Assembly: GCA_031254955.1 (NCBI GenBank)
Contig: JAIRTK010000008.1
Coordinates: forward strand, 1-22,703
From: Opitutaceae bacterium
Lineage (GTDB): Bacteria > Verrucomicrobiota > Verrucomicrobiia > Opitutales > Opitutaceae
Direction: 5' to 3'
DNA length: 22,703 nt
Shown: positions 8,813 to 16,116 of the stretch, one piece after another
Numbering within the stretch: position 1 is the stretch's first letter
How the letters are laid out: the number at the start of each line of letters is the position of its first letter
Position numbers and translations under genes: made by a program
Notes under the pieces: model-generated
Told to the model about the DNA's origin: nothing
Database searches by the model: none
The model's input: only the letters and a program-made list of their open reading frames with translations

Positions 8813-9050
8813 TATTGATGGATTCCGTGGGTTCCTCGCTGCGCTCGTCACCCACGGCTAACCGCTGCCGCCCCTCCGGGGCTTTGTTGTCTCATCGAAA
8901 AGAGCGGGGAACCATAAAACGCGGTTTCCCCGTAGGGATGGCGCTTGCGACACCCGGTTCGGCAACACGCTGTTCGGGGGCTTCGCTTGCGCAGCCCCCG
9001 CGGGCCGGGCCATTCCCATCAATTTCAGCAGGGCTCCTGAAATTTGCGGG

Positions 9051-9380
9051 CTAAACCGCGCGTGTTTTGGCCGCTGAAACGAATTCTTTTTTGCGCCCTT
9101 GGCCGCCGTCTGCCTCCGGCGGGGCGGATGCGGTCTTTTCTTCCGTCCGGGACGCATTCCGCTCCGTGTTCAGGATGATCGGCAGCGTGATGCTGTGAAA
9201 TTTCTCATAATGGCGGCACAAGGCGTTTAGCAAGGCGCGGATCACCTCGACCTCGCTGATGCCGGTTTCGGACTTGATCCGGGCAAGCATCCGCACCGTG
9301 CGGTCATCAATTTTGGCTGAAATCTGCGGATTGCGAACACCCATGCGGCACACATTACCAAACAGCCGGGGAAAATTCAT
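9051..9380 (-). CDS. Small ribbon-helix-helix-like protein, possible regulator
   Basis: A 109-residue protein. The segment NPQISAKIDDRTVRMLARIK, then SETGISEVEVIRALLNALCR, fits a ribbon-helix-helix (CopG/Arc-like) fold: a short beta strand followed by two helices at about residues 17-55. The C-terminal 40 residues are charged and low complexity. If functional it would bind DNA as a dimer. It is divergent from the envelope gene at 9520, and the spacer holds an 8-bp inverted repeat (9429-9450) that could be its operator; this link is inferred. An alternative start is the ATG at 9344; neither start has a good ribosome binding site. The family call is from pattern only. Confidence 0.6.
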   Translation of the reverse strand: MNFPRLFGNVCRMGVRNPQISAKIDDRTVRMLARIKSETGISEVEVIRALLNALCRHYEKFHSITLPIILNTERNASRTEEKTASAPPEADGGQGRKKEFVSAAKTRAV

Positions 9381-9428
9381 CGACTTAAGTAACTTTATTA
9401 CATGCTTTTACTTATTTTTGTGATTTTA

Positions 9429-9450
9429 CATGCAATAAATGTATTGCATG
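9429..9450. promoter_or_regulatory. Inverted repeat in divergent spacer, candidate operator
   Basis: CATGCAAT and ATTGCATG form a perfect 8-bp inverted repeat with a 6-base centre. Part of the left arm recurs in a direct repeat: TTACATGCTTTTA at 9398-9410 and TTACATGCAATAA at 9427-9439, 29 bases apart. The site lies between the minus-strand small protein (start 9380) and the plus-strand gene (start about 9520), where an autoregulatory operator would be expected. Confidence 0.5.
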
Positions 9451-9519
9451 CATAAACAGTCCAATTCTAAAAACGGCCCGCCACTCAAAGACCTCACCGC
9501 ACGCATGACGCAACAACCC

Positions 9520-10992
9520 ATGAAATCTAAAGGACGGAACATCTTCCGCCTGTCCGTCGCAGCCCTCCTCGTCGCGCTCCCATCCACCGGGAACGCTGCG
9601 CTCAAGGACGTTTTTAAGAAAAAAGCCGACGCCGACGCGCTTTATCAGGAGGCGTTCCTGGCCGGCGACTACGCCGCCGCGCTGGAAACCGGCATCCAGG
9701 CCGCCGGCAAGAAAATGCCCGAAAAGGCGCAGATTCTTTGGCAATTGCACGCCGGCTCCGTCGCGTCCCTCGCAGGAAAAACCGATGATGCCATCAAATT
9801 CTATGACTACGCCGACACTTCGTTCCGGGAGGCGGACGTGGCGCCAAAGGGCAAAAAACTCCTGTCAAATCTCACGAAAGGTTTCAGCAAAAAAGCCGGT
9901 TCCTATGACGGAAAAATCTACGAGCGCATCATGCTCAACACCAGCAAGGGGCTGGCCTGGCTCGGGATGAACGACGCGGAAAAAGCGCGCGTCGAGTTCA
10001 ACCGGATGCGGGAATGGCAGGCGGAGGCGGCGGAGCGGTTCGCAAAGGAAATAGAGAAAGAAAGGGCGGCCGAGGAGGAGGAGCGTCAGAAAAACGCCGC
10101 CCCGCTTCCCGATGCCGGCGAGATTTTGGGGCAGCTCAAGTTTGGTGAAAACGGGCGGGACTTTGACCAGGAATTTCTCACCACCGCGGATTTCAAACCC
10201 TACAAGGATTTTGAAAACCCCTACGCCACTTGGATCGCCGGCCTCGCGGCGCTGCTCGAAAACGACACCGAAAAAGCCGGAAACTACCTGCGGGAGGTGG
10301 TCGGCATGGTGCCCGAATGCAAACAGGCCGCCGAGGATTTCAAAACCGCCTCGGCCGGCCAGCCGGTCGCCGATCGAGTCTGGGTGATCGTCGAAAACGG
10401 ACTTTGCGACAGGCTGGTCGAGGAAAAAACCCGGCTTCCCATTCCCCTGCCGGTGGGCAAGGACAAGGCGGGGAATGCGGAAGTGGTGCTGGTGAACTGC
10501 GTCTTCTCGCTTCCCAAACTGGTGAATCGCGACTCCGCGCAAAAAGCCTACCACGTCGAGGCCGGCGGGCTGCGTTACGAAAGCGAGCTTATTTGCGACA
10601 TGGACCGGGTTGTCCGCGCCGAATATGATAAAACCATTCGCGGGGTGGCCTTGCGCGCGGTCACACACACGCTCGTCCTGTGCGCCGGACAGGCCGTGCT
10701 CAACAAGCAGGCGTCCAAAAAAGGCGGCATTGCGGAACTGGGCGCGACCATCGGCACCGGGCTTGCCGCCGACGCGCTCACCCATGCCGACACCCGCCAG
10801 TGGACGACGCTGCCCGGGGAAATATACATCGCCAGCCTGCCCATCCCCGAGGGGCGCTCGCTTACCTTGTGCTGTGAAACGGGAAAAGCGACCGTCGAGA
10901 TCCCGCCCTGCAAAAACGCCATCGTGCATTACCGCGTGCCCACGACACCCGACAAGGCGCCGCCGCCCCGCGTCATCACCTTCAACAAATAA
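9520..10992 (+). CDS. COG3014-like secreted protein of the LpoB neighbourhood
   Basis: A signal peptide follows the ATG at 9520 (MKSKGRNIFRLSVAALLVAL, cleavage after GNA). Starts at 9505 and 9439 are also in frame, but 9439 falls inside the 9429-9450 inverted repeat. The N-terminal half has TPR-like helices (ALYQEAFLAGDYAAALETGI, KAQILWQLHAGSVASLAGKT), then a charged coiled stretch rich in E/K near residues 165-195. The C-terminal half matches my memory of COG3014 lipoproteins: VWVIVENGL, a middle beta region, and the closing ADTRQWTTLPGEIYIASLPI. There is no lipobox, so it is probably a soluble periplasmic form. The function of this family is unknown. The stop codon overlaps the first bases of an inverted-repeat element. 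Confidence 0.75.
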   Translation: MKSKGRNIFRLSVAALLVALPSTGNAALKDVFKKKADADALYQEAFLAGDYAAALETGIQAAGKKMPEKAQILWQLHAGSVASLAGKTDDAIKFYDYADTSFREADVAPKGKKLLSNLTKGFSKKAGSYDGKIYERIMLNTSKGLAWLGMNDAEKARVEFNRMREWQAEAAERFAKEIEKERAAEEEERQKNAAPLPDAGEILGQLKFGENGRDFDQEFLTTADFKPYKDFENPYATWIAGLAALLENDTEKAGNYLREVVGMVPECKQAAEDFKTASAGQPVADRVWVIVENGLCDRLVEEKTRLPIPLPVGKDKAGNAEVVLVNCVFSLPKLVNRDSAQKAYHVEAGGLRYESELICDMDRVVRAEYDKTIRGVALRAVTHTLVLCAGQAVLNKQASKKGGIAELGATIGTGLAADALTHADTRQWTTLPGEIYIASLPIPEGRSLTLCCETGKATVEIPPCKNAIVHYRVPTTPDKAPPPRVITFNK

Positions 10993-11147
10993 CTGATGTT
11001 ACGCGCCCCTGACGTAACGCGGGTTTCCAAACCGGCTGACGGGCCGAAGGCCCTCCCCGAATGCAAAACAGCATTTTCCCCCTTGGCGTGAACCGCTCGA
11101 AGCAGACTTGGAAGCCTGCGATACGTCAGAGGCTCCGCGTAACATCA
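10991..11147. repeat. Modular inverted-repeat element, copy B
   Basis: TGATGTTACGCG at 10994-11005 is inverted perfectly at 11136-11147. Inside, CTGACGTA at 11009-11016 pairs with 11122-11129, and the GGTTTCCAAACC and GCAGACTTGGAAGCCTGC segments correspond to those of copy A (8692-8812). It begins on the stop codon of the preceding gene. Confidence 0.85.
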
Positions 11148-11160
11148 ATAAATAATATAA

Positions 11161-11335
11161 GGGAGATTCTAAAAATTCACCACCAAGGCACGAAGGACAC
11201 GAAGACTGTAAAAAACAAAAGTCACAAAAACCGGGTTGCCCAATAACCATGAATTAATTGAGGGCCACGATGACGGCATCCCATCTTGGTGTCCTTTGTG
11301 CCTTCGTGGTGAAAAAATAATTTTTGGAATCCCCC
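11161..11335. repeat. 175-bp inverted-repeat element between the COG3014-like and YcfL-like genes
   Basis: The left end (GGGAGATTCTAAAAATTCAC and onward through an AAGGCACGAAGGACACGAAG tract) is matched by the reverse complement of the right end (about 11278-11335), with a small insertion in one arm. The arms are about 45-55 bases and the centre about 75 bases. The GGCACAAAGGACAC-type arm is a motif I recall as common between genes in this phylum; that is memory, not a search. Confidence 0.8.
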
Positions 11336-11363
11336 ATAAAACATCCGAAGTCTCCCGCCCGCG

Positions 11364-11741
11364 ATGAAAACAATCCTTATATCAACATTCGCCGCCGCCC
11401 TCCTGCTCCTCGCGGGCTGCGCGTCGCCCGCGCCCGACCCGCGCCTCACGCTCGCGCCGGGACTCAAAGGCAAAATCCGGGTCGAGCCACTGGTCGTCCG
11501 CGTCAACGACCGGGGCGTCACCGACGCGCGGCTTGTCGTGCATAATACGGATGCCGGGAAGACCCGCGCGTTTGAATACCGCGTGCGCTGGGCGGACGGG
11601 CGGGGCTTCCCCATCGACACGGTCACGGGCAACTGGAGCCGCTTCGCCGTTCCGCCCGGCGCGGCGCACACACTGTCCGTCACCGGCCCCTCGCCGTCCG
11701 CGGCCGGATTTAACATTTACCTGAGAATGGCGGAAAACTAA
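11364..11741 (+). CDS. YcfL-like lipoprotein
   Basis: A 125-residue predicted lipoprotein: MKTILISTFA, a hydrophobic stretch and the lipobox LAGC with C19. The mature part has the layout of Escherichia coli YcfL (DUF1425): a conserved FEYRVRWADGRGFPIDTVTG segment, then SRFAVPPGAAHTLSV and the ending AAGFNIYLRM. YcfL-type genes adjoin lpoB in enterobacteria, and here the LpoB-like gene follows 71 bases downstream, which supports the call. The molecular role is unknown. Location in the outer membrane facing the periplasm is inferred from the lipobox. Confidence 0.8.
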   Translation: MKTILISTFAAALLLLAGCASPAPDPRLTLAPGLKGKIRVEPLVVRVNDRGVTDARLVVHNTDAGKTRAFEYRVRWADGRGFPIDTVTGNWSRFAVPPGAAHTLSVTGPSPSAAGFNIYLRMAEN

Positions 11742-11812
11742 ATGGCGGAAAACCAATCCCTTCCGCCGCCATAATCATTTCCCGTATTAATAATATTATT
11801 GTTATAAATTCC

Positions 11813-12454
11813 ATGAATATAAAATCCATGAGCATTAAAAAAATCATCTCCGGCACGGCGCTCGCGCTCACACTGCTCGCGATTTGCGGCTGCGCCTCCA
11901 GTCCCAGGGTCGTCAACCCGGACCAGGACACCGGCGGCACCAGCGGCGGGTTGGACTCCCGCGATTTCCAAAACGCGGCCAGCGTCATGCTGCAAGACCT
12001 CTTCCGCTCGCACCGCCTCGAAAATCCCAACGGCGGGCGCTACGTGATGGAAATAGGAAAAGTCAAGAATGACACTTCGCTTCGCGGCGTCAGCAGCGAC
12101 CAGATTATATGGACAATCAAGGAGGAGCTTACCAACAGCGGCCTGGTCGCCATCACTTCCGCGATCAGCTCCGGCAGCGCCGGGAATGTCAACGCCGGTG
12201 TCTATGGCGTCCGCGAGCTTCGGGGCGACGCCGAGTTTAATCAGGCCAGCGTCCAGAAAGCCGGGACGCTCATCGCCGCGGATCTCAGCATAAGCGGGCA
12301 GATACTCCAGCGCGACAACCGCCTGGGAAGCACGCTCCGGACGGAATACTATTTCCAGTTAAAAATCACCGACTTGAAGACCGGCTTGGATTTTTGGCAG
12401 AAACAAAACGTCATTGTAAAAGAAGGAAACGCCAGGGAAATGCGCCGCCGCTAA
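11813..12454 (+). CDS. LpoB-like penicillin-binding protein activator lipoprotein
   Basis: A predicted lipoprotein of 213 residues, with lipobox ICGC (C27). In E. coli, LpoB is an outer-membrane lipoprotein that spans the periplasm and switches on PBP1B. Here LDSRDFQNAASVMLQDLF, VMEIGKVKNDTS, TIKEELTNSGLVAIT, LSISGQILQRDNR and EYYFQLKITDLKTGLDFWQK follow the LpoB fold and order. The linker after the lipobox is short (about 20 residues, DQDTGGTSGG), unlike the long disordered linker of the enterobacterial protein. Two in-frame ATGs (11813 and 11828) are possible. Upstream is an AT-rich leader instead of a Shine-Dalgarno site. Confidence 0.83.
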   Translation: MNIKSMSIKKIISGTALALTLLAICGCASSPRVVNPDQDTGGTSGGLDSRDFQNAASVMLQDLFRSHRLENPNGGRYVMEIGKVKNDTSLRGVSSDQIIWTIKEELTNSGLVAITSAISSGSAGNVNAGVYGVRELRGDAEFNQASVQKAGTLIAADLSISGQILQRDNRLGSTLRTEYYFQLKITDLKTGLDFWQKQNVIVKEGNAREMRRR

Positions 12455-12543
12455 CGGGGCGCGCCGGAATCACGCCGTATTGTCTCCTTAATGCCAAACC
12501 CGGATATTATTATTACAATCATCATCATTATTATTATTTGCTT

Positions 12544-13941
12544 ATGAAAACCGCCCGAAATATCATTGCAATCTGCCTGGCGGGCCTGCTGCCTGCCCTT
12601 GCCCACGCCCAAAACGATAACGACGCCCCCGCCGCCAGCCCGGACGGGGGGACGGCGCCGATCAATCCGGACGAGATCAATCAACTGGCCGCCGCGCCCA
12701 CCGCGGGCGAGCGCGTCGAGCAGGAGCGGGACGCCTATCTCAAGGAGCAAAACATCACCCTCGGCGTTCAGGATAAAAAAGGCCGCATTTTTTATTACGC
12801 GCAGCAGGCGGTGGGCGTTCCAGCCACCGACGCCCGCTGGGGACGGGCGCGCATCCTGGCCCATGACGGGGCCTTGCTTGCCGCGCAGACCGAGTTTTTG
12901 CGGGACAGGTTCGGGGCGCAAACCGTCGAAATCGCCCGCACCTATTTTAATCAGGAAAACAATGACGGCGCGGACGAATTTCCCGAGGAAGCCGTCAAAA
13001 ACCCCAAAGGCACGCTGGAGGCCATAGCAAAAAAAGTCGCGGTGCTTGCCGAGGCGAAATTGGACAGTGCGCTTGAGAAAGAGGGTGTTGATCCCGCCCA
13101 ATACAACAACCTGCCGCCCGCCCAAAAAAAGACGCTTTTCATGGACCAGCTGGTCAAAAACACCATCAACAAGGCCGTCGGTGACGCCTCGGGGCTGACC
13201 ACGGTCCAAAGCTTCACGGGCAATGACGAGGCCGGCAATTATGTCGTCGGGGTCATCATGATGTATTCGCCGGATTTGCGGCAGCTCGCGTATGATATAA
13301 GCCACAAAAAACCGTCGCTCATCACGGGAAGGCCGAAAAAGAGCATTCAGGACATGATTCCGACGGACGGTGAAATGCTCAACGAGGCGCTTGGCCTCCG
13401 CGTCGGCTTTGACTCGAACGGACGCCCCTGTGTCATTTCCTTCGGGCAGTGGTCCAGTGATTATAATGGCAAGGACGCGCGCCGCGCCGAGCGGGCGCGC
13501 GAGGCGGCGTCGCGCGTCGCGCTCACGCAGGCGGATGCTTATATAACCACTTTTCAAAATGCCGGCATGAGCTTCCTCGACACGACTTCCGTCGGTCAGT
13601 CCGTCGAGCGCACGCTTGCAAAAGCCCCGGACGGAAACATCACGGACGTGGACACGACCAAATTGATGGAAATTATAAATGAAAAGACCCGGCTCACCGC
13701 CCGCGCGGACATGCTGGGCCGCGCCACCGTGAAGCGATGGAGCTATGTCACGCCCGGAGGCCACCGGATGAGCGGCGTGGTGCGCGCGTGGACGCTCGAA
13801 AACCTGGAGGCGGGGCAGGCGGTGCGCAATTGGAAGCCCTCGACCAAGCCCGCGGCAACCCCTGCCGCGTCTTCCGCCGGAAAGCAGGAGGAGGCCGCGG
13901 GCGTCAAACGCGGATTCGGCCAGGACCTCAATGATTTTTAA
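12544..13941 (+). CDS. Large periplasmic protein of the LpoB cluster, function unknown
   Basis: The ATG at 12544 gives a clean signal peptide (MKTARNIIAICLAGLLPALA, cut after AHA). The frame is open further upstream, but that part covers the end of lpoB and a trinucleotide-rich leader. The mature protein is about 440 residues and soluble-looking, with KLDSALEKEGVDPAQYNNLP near 180, NYVVGVIMMYSPDLRQLAYD near 240 and VISFGQWSSDYNG near 300. The tail is rich in A/P/K. I recall similar proteins, possibly DUF6844, beside COG3014 and LpoB genes in gammaproteobacteria; that is memory only. No catalytic motif is seen. It is the fourth gene of the group, 89 bases after the LpoB-like gene. Confidence 0.7.
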   Translation: MKTARNIIAICLAGLLPALAHAQNDNDAPAASPDGGTAPINPDEINQLAAAPTAGERVEQERDAYLKEQNITLGVQDKKGRIFYYAQQAVGVPATDARWGRARILAHDGALLAAQTEFLRDRFGAQTVEIARTYFNQENNDGADEFPEEAVKNPKGTLEAIAKKVAVLAEAKLDSALEKEGVDPAQYNNLPPAQKKTLFMDQLVKNTINKAVGDASGLTTVQSFTGNDEAGNYVVGVIMMYSPDLRQLAYDISHKKPSLITGRPKKSIQDMIPTDGEMLNEALGLRVGFDSNGRPCVISFGQWSSDYNGKDARRAERAREAASRVALTQADAYITTFQNAGMSFLDTTSVGQSVERTLAKAPDGNITDVDTTKLMEIINEKTRLTARADMLGRATVKRWSYVTPGGHRMSGVVRAWTLENLEAGQAVRNWKPSTKPAATPAASSAGKQEEAAGVKRGFGQDLNDF

Positions 13942-13963
13942 CACGGCTCGCGTTGATTTATAC

Positions 13964-14165
13964 AAGTGAAGTCACGCGGAGGAGTCCTTTTGAACAACCA
14001 AACGAGACAAGCCCAAGGTAGGGAGGCCTCTCCGAGGCCTCCGTCACCACGCTCCGATTTGCCTATGAAATTCCAAACATCCCGCCCCGCCCGGCGGAGG
14101 CCTCGGAGAGGCCTCCCTACCGGCGCCGCCGCGCCCGCACCACGCCGGCCCGCGTGACATCAGTT
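13964..14165. repeat. Modular inverted-repeat element, copy D, with 105-bp palindrome inside
   Basis: The right end CCGCGTGACATCAGTT (14150-14165) is the family end sequence. The left end AAGTGAAGTCACGCGG (13964-13979) is its degenerate inverse. Inside sits copy 2 of the 105-bp palindrome (14017-14121). Thus a different palindrome occupies the interior compared with copies A, B and C. Confidence 0.75.
14017..14121 (-). repeat. 105-bp palindromic repeat, copy 2
   Basis: It is the inverted copy of 1533-1637, with equal length and 9 differences by eye. The ends (GGTAGGGAGGCCTCTCCGAG and its complement at 14102-14121) are a perfect inverted repeat and would form a strong stem. Confidence 0.9.
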
Positions 14166-14354
14166 ATATAAATGAACCCCTGAAATTGTTTTTATCGCGA
14201 AAGATGCCGGGAATGCGAAGATAAAACCGCCGTCATCATGCTTTTCAATTACGCCATGACCAACGGATTTGCTATTTTCCGATTTCATTTTTTCAGCCCC
14301 CGCATCCTTCGCGCCCTTCGCGATTAAATTTTAACAACCCTCCATAATTCCGTC

Positions 14355-15635
14355 ATGAACATAAAAACATTATTCCGCGGCATGGGTTTGCTGTTGGGTT
14401 TCGCGCTGGCCGCGTTCTGCGTGAAAGCCGGCGCCGCCGGGCCAAAATACACAGTGCAGGCCGAAGGCGAGGGGGCGACGCGCCAGCTTGCGATTATCGA
14501 CGCGATCAAGCAGGCGCTCATGCAAGCCGGGGGAGTCAGCCTTGTCGCGGTTGAGCGCCTGAAAAACGAGGAGCACTCGCATTTCTCGTCCCGCGACGGC
14601 GTCGAGCAAAGCTCGCAGACCGGCGACGACAAATTCCAGCGCGACATCCTGAGCGCCACATCCGGCCGCATCGCCGGATACGATGTCATAAGCGCGGACC
14701 GGAGCGGCGGCAATTCATGGACTGTGGTGATAAATGCCACCCTTGACAAATATGACACCCCCGGCAACAGCCCGGACAGCCGGCGCAAACTCGCCATATT
14801 GCCGTTCCGGACGCACGACGGCGGCTACCAGCTGGACGGGGCGGGGCTTGCCGGCGCCGCCATCGCGGATCGCCTCGGGCAGCGTCTTGTGACGACATTT
14901 ACACAGTCGAGGAAATTCGCCGTCGTGGACCGCGATTATACAAATGAATATTTGAAGGAGGCCGGCTTTGTGCAATCCGGCAACGCCCCGAGTTCCGAGC
15001 TGGTCAAGATAGGGCAGGCGCTCGGCGTGGATTATCTCATTGTAGGCGCCATCGAGGAGTTTTCAGGAAGGCTCGTGACGCGGCATCAGGCGGTTACAAA
15101 CCGCCAGTTTTCATATTACGAAGGCGCCGCCATCGCCTCCTACCGGATACTCGTCATGGCCACGCGCCAGATAAAATGGAGCGACACCATCCGGCTGGAC
15201 ATTGGCGCGATTCCCGACGGCGGGCCGGAGGCGAGGCTCGACATGGCCGTCACCGAAATCGCGCGGACAATCGGCGGGCAGGCGCTGGAAAACATATATC
15301 CCGTCAAAATCGTCGATATAGACATGGAAACCGGGGACGTGATAATCGGACGCGGCGGCGAAAGCATTCTGACTGGTGATCGTTTCGACGCCATGAGTGT
15401 CTCGGACAAAGTCATTATTGATCCCGACACCGGGGAGCCTTTGGAAAGGCGGGAGACGCCGGTCGCCCTTTTGGAAATCACCCGTGTCGGAGCCAAGATG
15501 TCCTACGCCAGGATTCTCCAGGGCGACATCGCCCGTTTGAAGACGGGTGACATCGTGCGACGGAACCCGGAGGCGGCATCCCAGCCCGCGCTGGCGGCGC
15601 CGCCGCCGGTGGTAAAGTTTCCCGGCGACCGGTGA
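14355..15635 (+). CDS. FlgT/CsgG-like secreted envelope protein
   Basis: A 426-residue protein with a signal peptide (cleavage near KAGA at 24-27). Three regions fit FlgT-type proteins. Residues 32-66 (YTVQAEGEGATRQLAIIDAI, KQALMQAGG) resemble the FlgT N domain. Residues 145-240 (KLAILPFRT, GAAIADRLGQRLVTTFTQSR, KFAVVDRDY, LGVDYLIVGAIEEF) resemble the CsgG/TolB-like middle fold. Residues 315-400 (VKIVDIDMETGDVIIGRGG, TGDRF, DPDTGEPL, GDIVRR) resemble the small C-terminal barrel. FlgT belongs to the flagellar H ring and CsgG is an outer-membrane pore; no flagellar or curli gene is nearby, so the partner is more likely the LpoB/YcfL group. It is last in the row, and a large hairpin follows its stop. 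Confidence 0.72.
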   Translation: MNIKTLFRGMGLLLGFALAAFCVKAGAAGPKYTVQAEGEGATRQLAIIDAIKQALMQAGGVSLVAVERLKNEEHSHFSSRDGVEQSSQTGDDKFQRDILSATSGRIAGYDVISADRSGGNSWTVVINATLDKYDTPGNSPDSRRKLAILPFRTHDGGYQLDGAGLAGAAIADRLGQRLVTTFTQSRKFAVVDRDYTNEYLKEAGFVQSGNAPSSELVKIGQALGVDYLIVGAIEEFSGRLVTRHQAVTNRQFSYYEGAAIASYRILVMATRQIKWSDTIRLDIGAIPDGGPEARLDMAVTEIARTIGGQALENIYPVKIVDIDMETGDVIIGRGGESILTGDRFDAMSVSDKVIIDPDTGEPLERRETPVALLEITRVGAKMSYARILQGDIARLKTGDIVRRNPEAASQPALAAPPPVVKFPGDR

Positions 15636-15684
15636 ATGTCGTTTTTGTGGTTTCCCGCCATTTTGAATGGCTGGTTTGTTTCCA

Positions 15685-15758
15685 ATGGCCACAAAGAGGC
15701 ACAAAAGGCACAAGATTGAGTGATTGTTTTTGTGCTTCTTGTGCCTCTTTGTGGCCAT
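15685..15758 (+). terminator. Large hairpin after the FlgT-like gene
   Basis: ATGGCCACAAAGAGGCACAA (starting 15685) is mirrored by the inverse ending at 15758, with arms of about 29 bases, few mismatches and a short A/T-rich loop. It starts 50 bases after the stop codon and is followed by TTTTATACC. It could end transcription of the envelope genes, and is also one of the GGCACAAA-type dispersed palindromes. Confidence 0.5.
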
Positions 15759-15810
15759 TTTATACCAATTCCCAACGATATTTTGGGTTCTTCGCTATTT
15801 TGAATGAATA

Positions 15811-16028
15811 ACTGATGTTACGCGGCCCCCCTCCGGCCGCACTGCGAGGCTTGTTATGGAGTGCGGCGACCTGGTGCCGCTTTTGACGGCGCGACCTGGC
15901 GCGCCGCCCCGCCTGCCGCCGTCGCCCGGGGGAACCCCAGGGAGAATCGCGGCGGGCCGCCAGGTCGGTCCGTCAAAAGCGGTGCCAGGTCACCGCACTC
16001 CATAAAAGAACCGCCGCGTAACATCAGT
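15811..16028. repeat. Modular inverted-repeat element, copy C
   Basis: The ends are a 16-bp perfect inverted repeat: ACTGATGTTACGCGGC at 15811-15826 and its complement at 16013-16028. Inside, a 36-base arm (15854-15889, starting TTATGGAGTGCGG) is inverted at 15970-16005 with about 3 mismatches. The interior is unlike copies A, B and D. Outside the ends, GGTTCTTCGCTATTTTGAAT (from about 15786) pairs loosely with the inverse at about 16034-16055. Confidence 0.9.
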
Positions 16029-16116
16029 GAATCAAACCAGCCATCGAAAATAGCGACGACCCAATATTATTTTTCCCCGCCGTCTTCGCTGGCGGGACAA
16101 ACTGAACCCATCCGAC

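Larger units (their letters stand above)
8312..9050. other. 739-base gene-free region of nested palindromes
   Basis: No gene is credible here. Moving inwards, inverted pairs are visible: about 8446-8480 with 8898-8925 (GGTTCCTCGCTCTTTT type), about 8527-8600 with 8819-8890 (CCCCGGAGGGGCG and GTGACGAGCGCAGCGAGGAA type), then the 8692-8812 element listed separately. A smaller pair (AGCCCTGAAGGGGCGACAGC near 8609 and its inverse near 8658-8677) sits inside the left arm. A GGGGGCT/AGCCCCC hairpin lies near 8975-9000. The unit CGTCACTATTTTCGATG at about 8385-8401 recurs inverted near 16034-16051. Confidence 0.75.
13942..14354. other. Gene-free spacer with element D and AT-rich leader
   Basis: No gene is seen. 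The first 220 bases are occupied by inverted-repeat element D with an inner 105-bp palindrome. The rest (14166-14354) is moderately AT-rich and contains a CCTTCGCGCCCTTCGCG segment at about 14308-14325, just before the leader of the next gene (TTAAATTTTAAC). Confidence 0.6.
15636..16116. other. Gene-free convergent spacer between the FlgT-like gene and cinA
   Basis: This spacer separates the + strand envelope gene from the - strand cinA. It contains the 15685-15758 hairpin, an ATACCAATTCCCA motif at about 15762-15774 and element C. I see no gene in it. Confidence 0.65.

Noticed and set aside
8815..9157. Short open frames over 8815-9157 on both strands
   Set aside because: They lie on dispersed palindromes and on the end of the small RHH-like gene, with no protein-like pattern.
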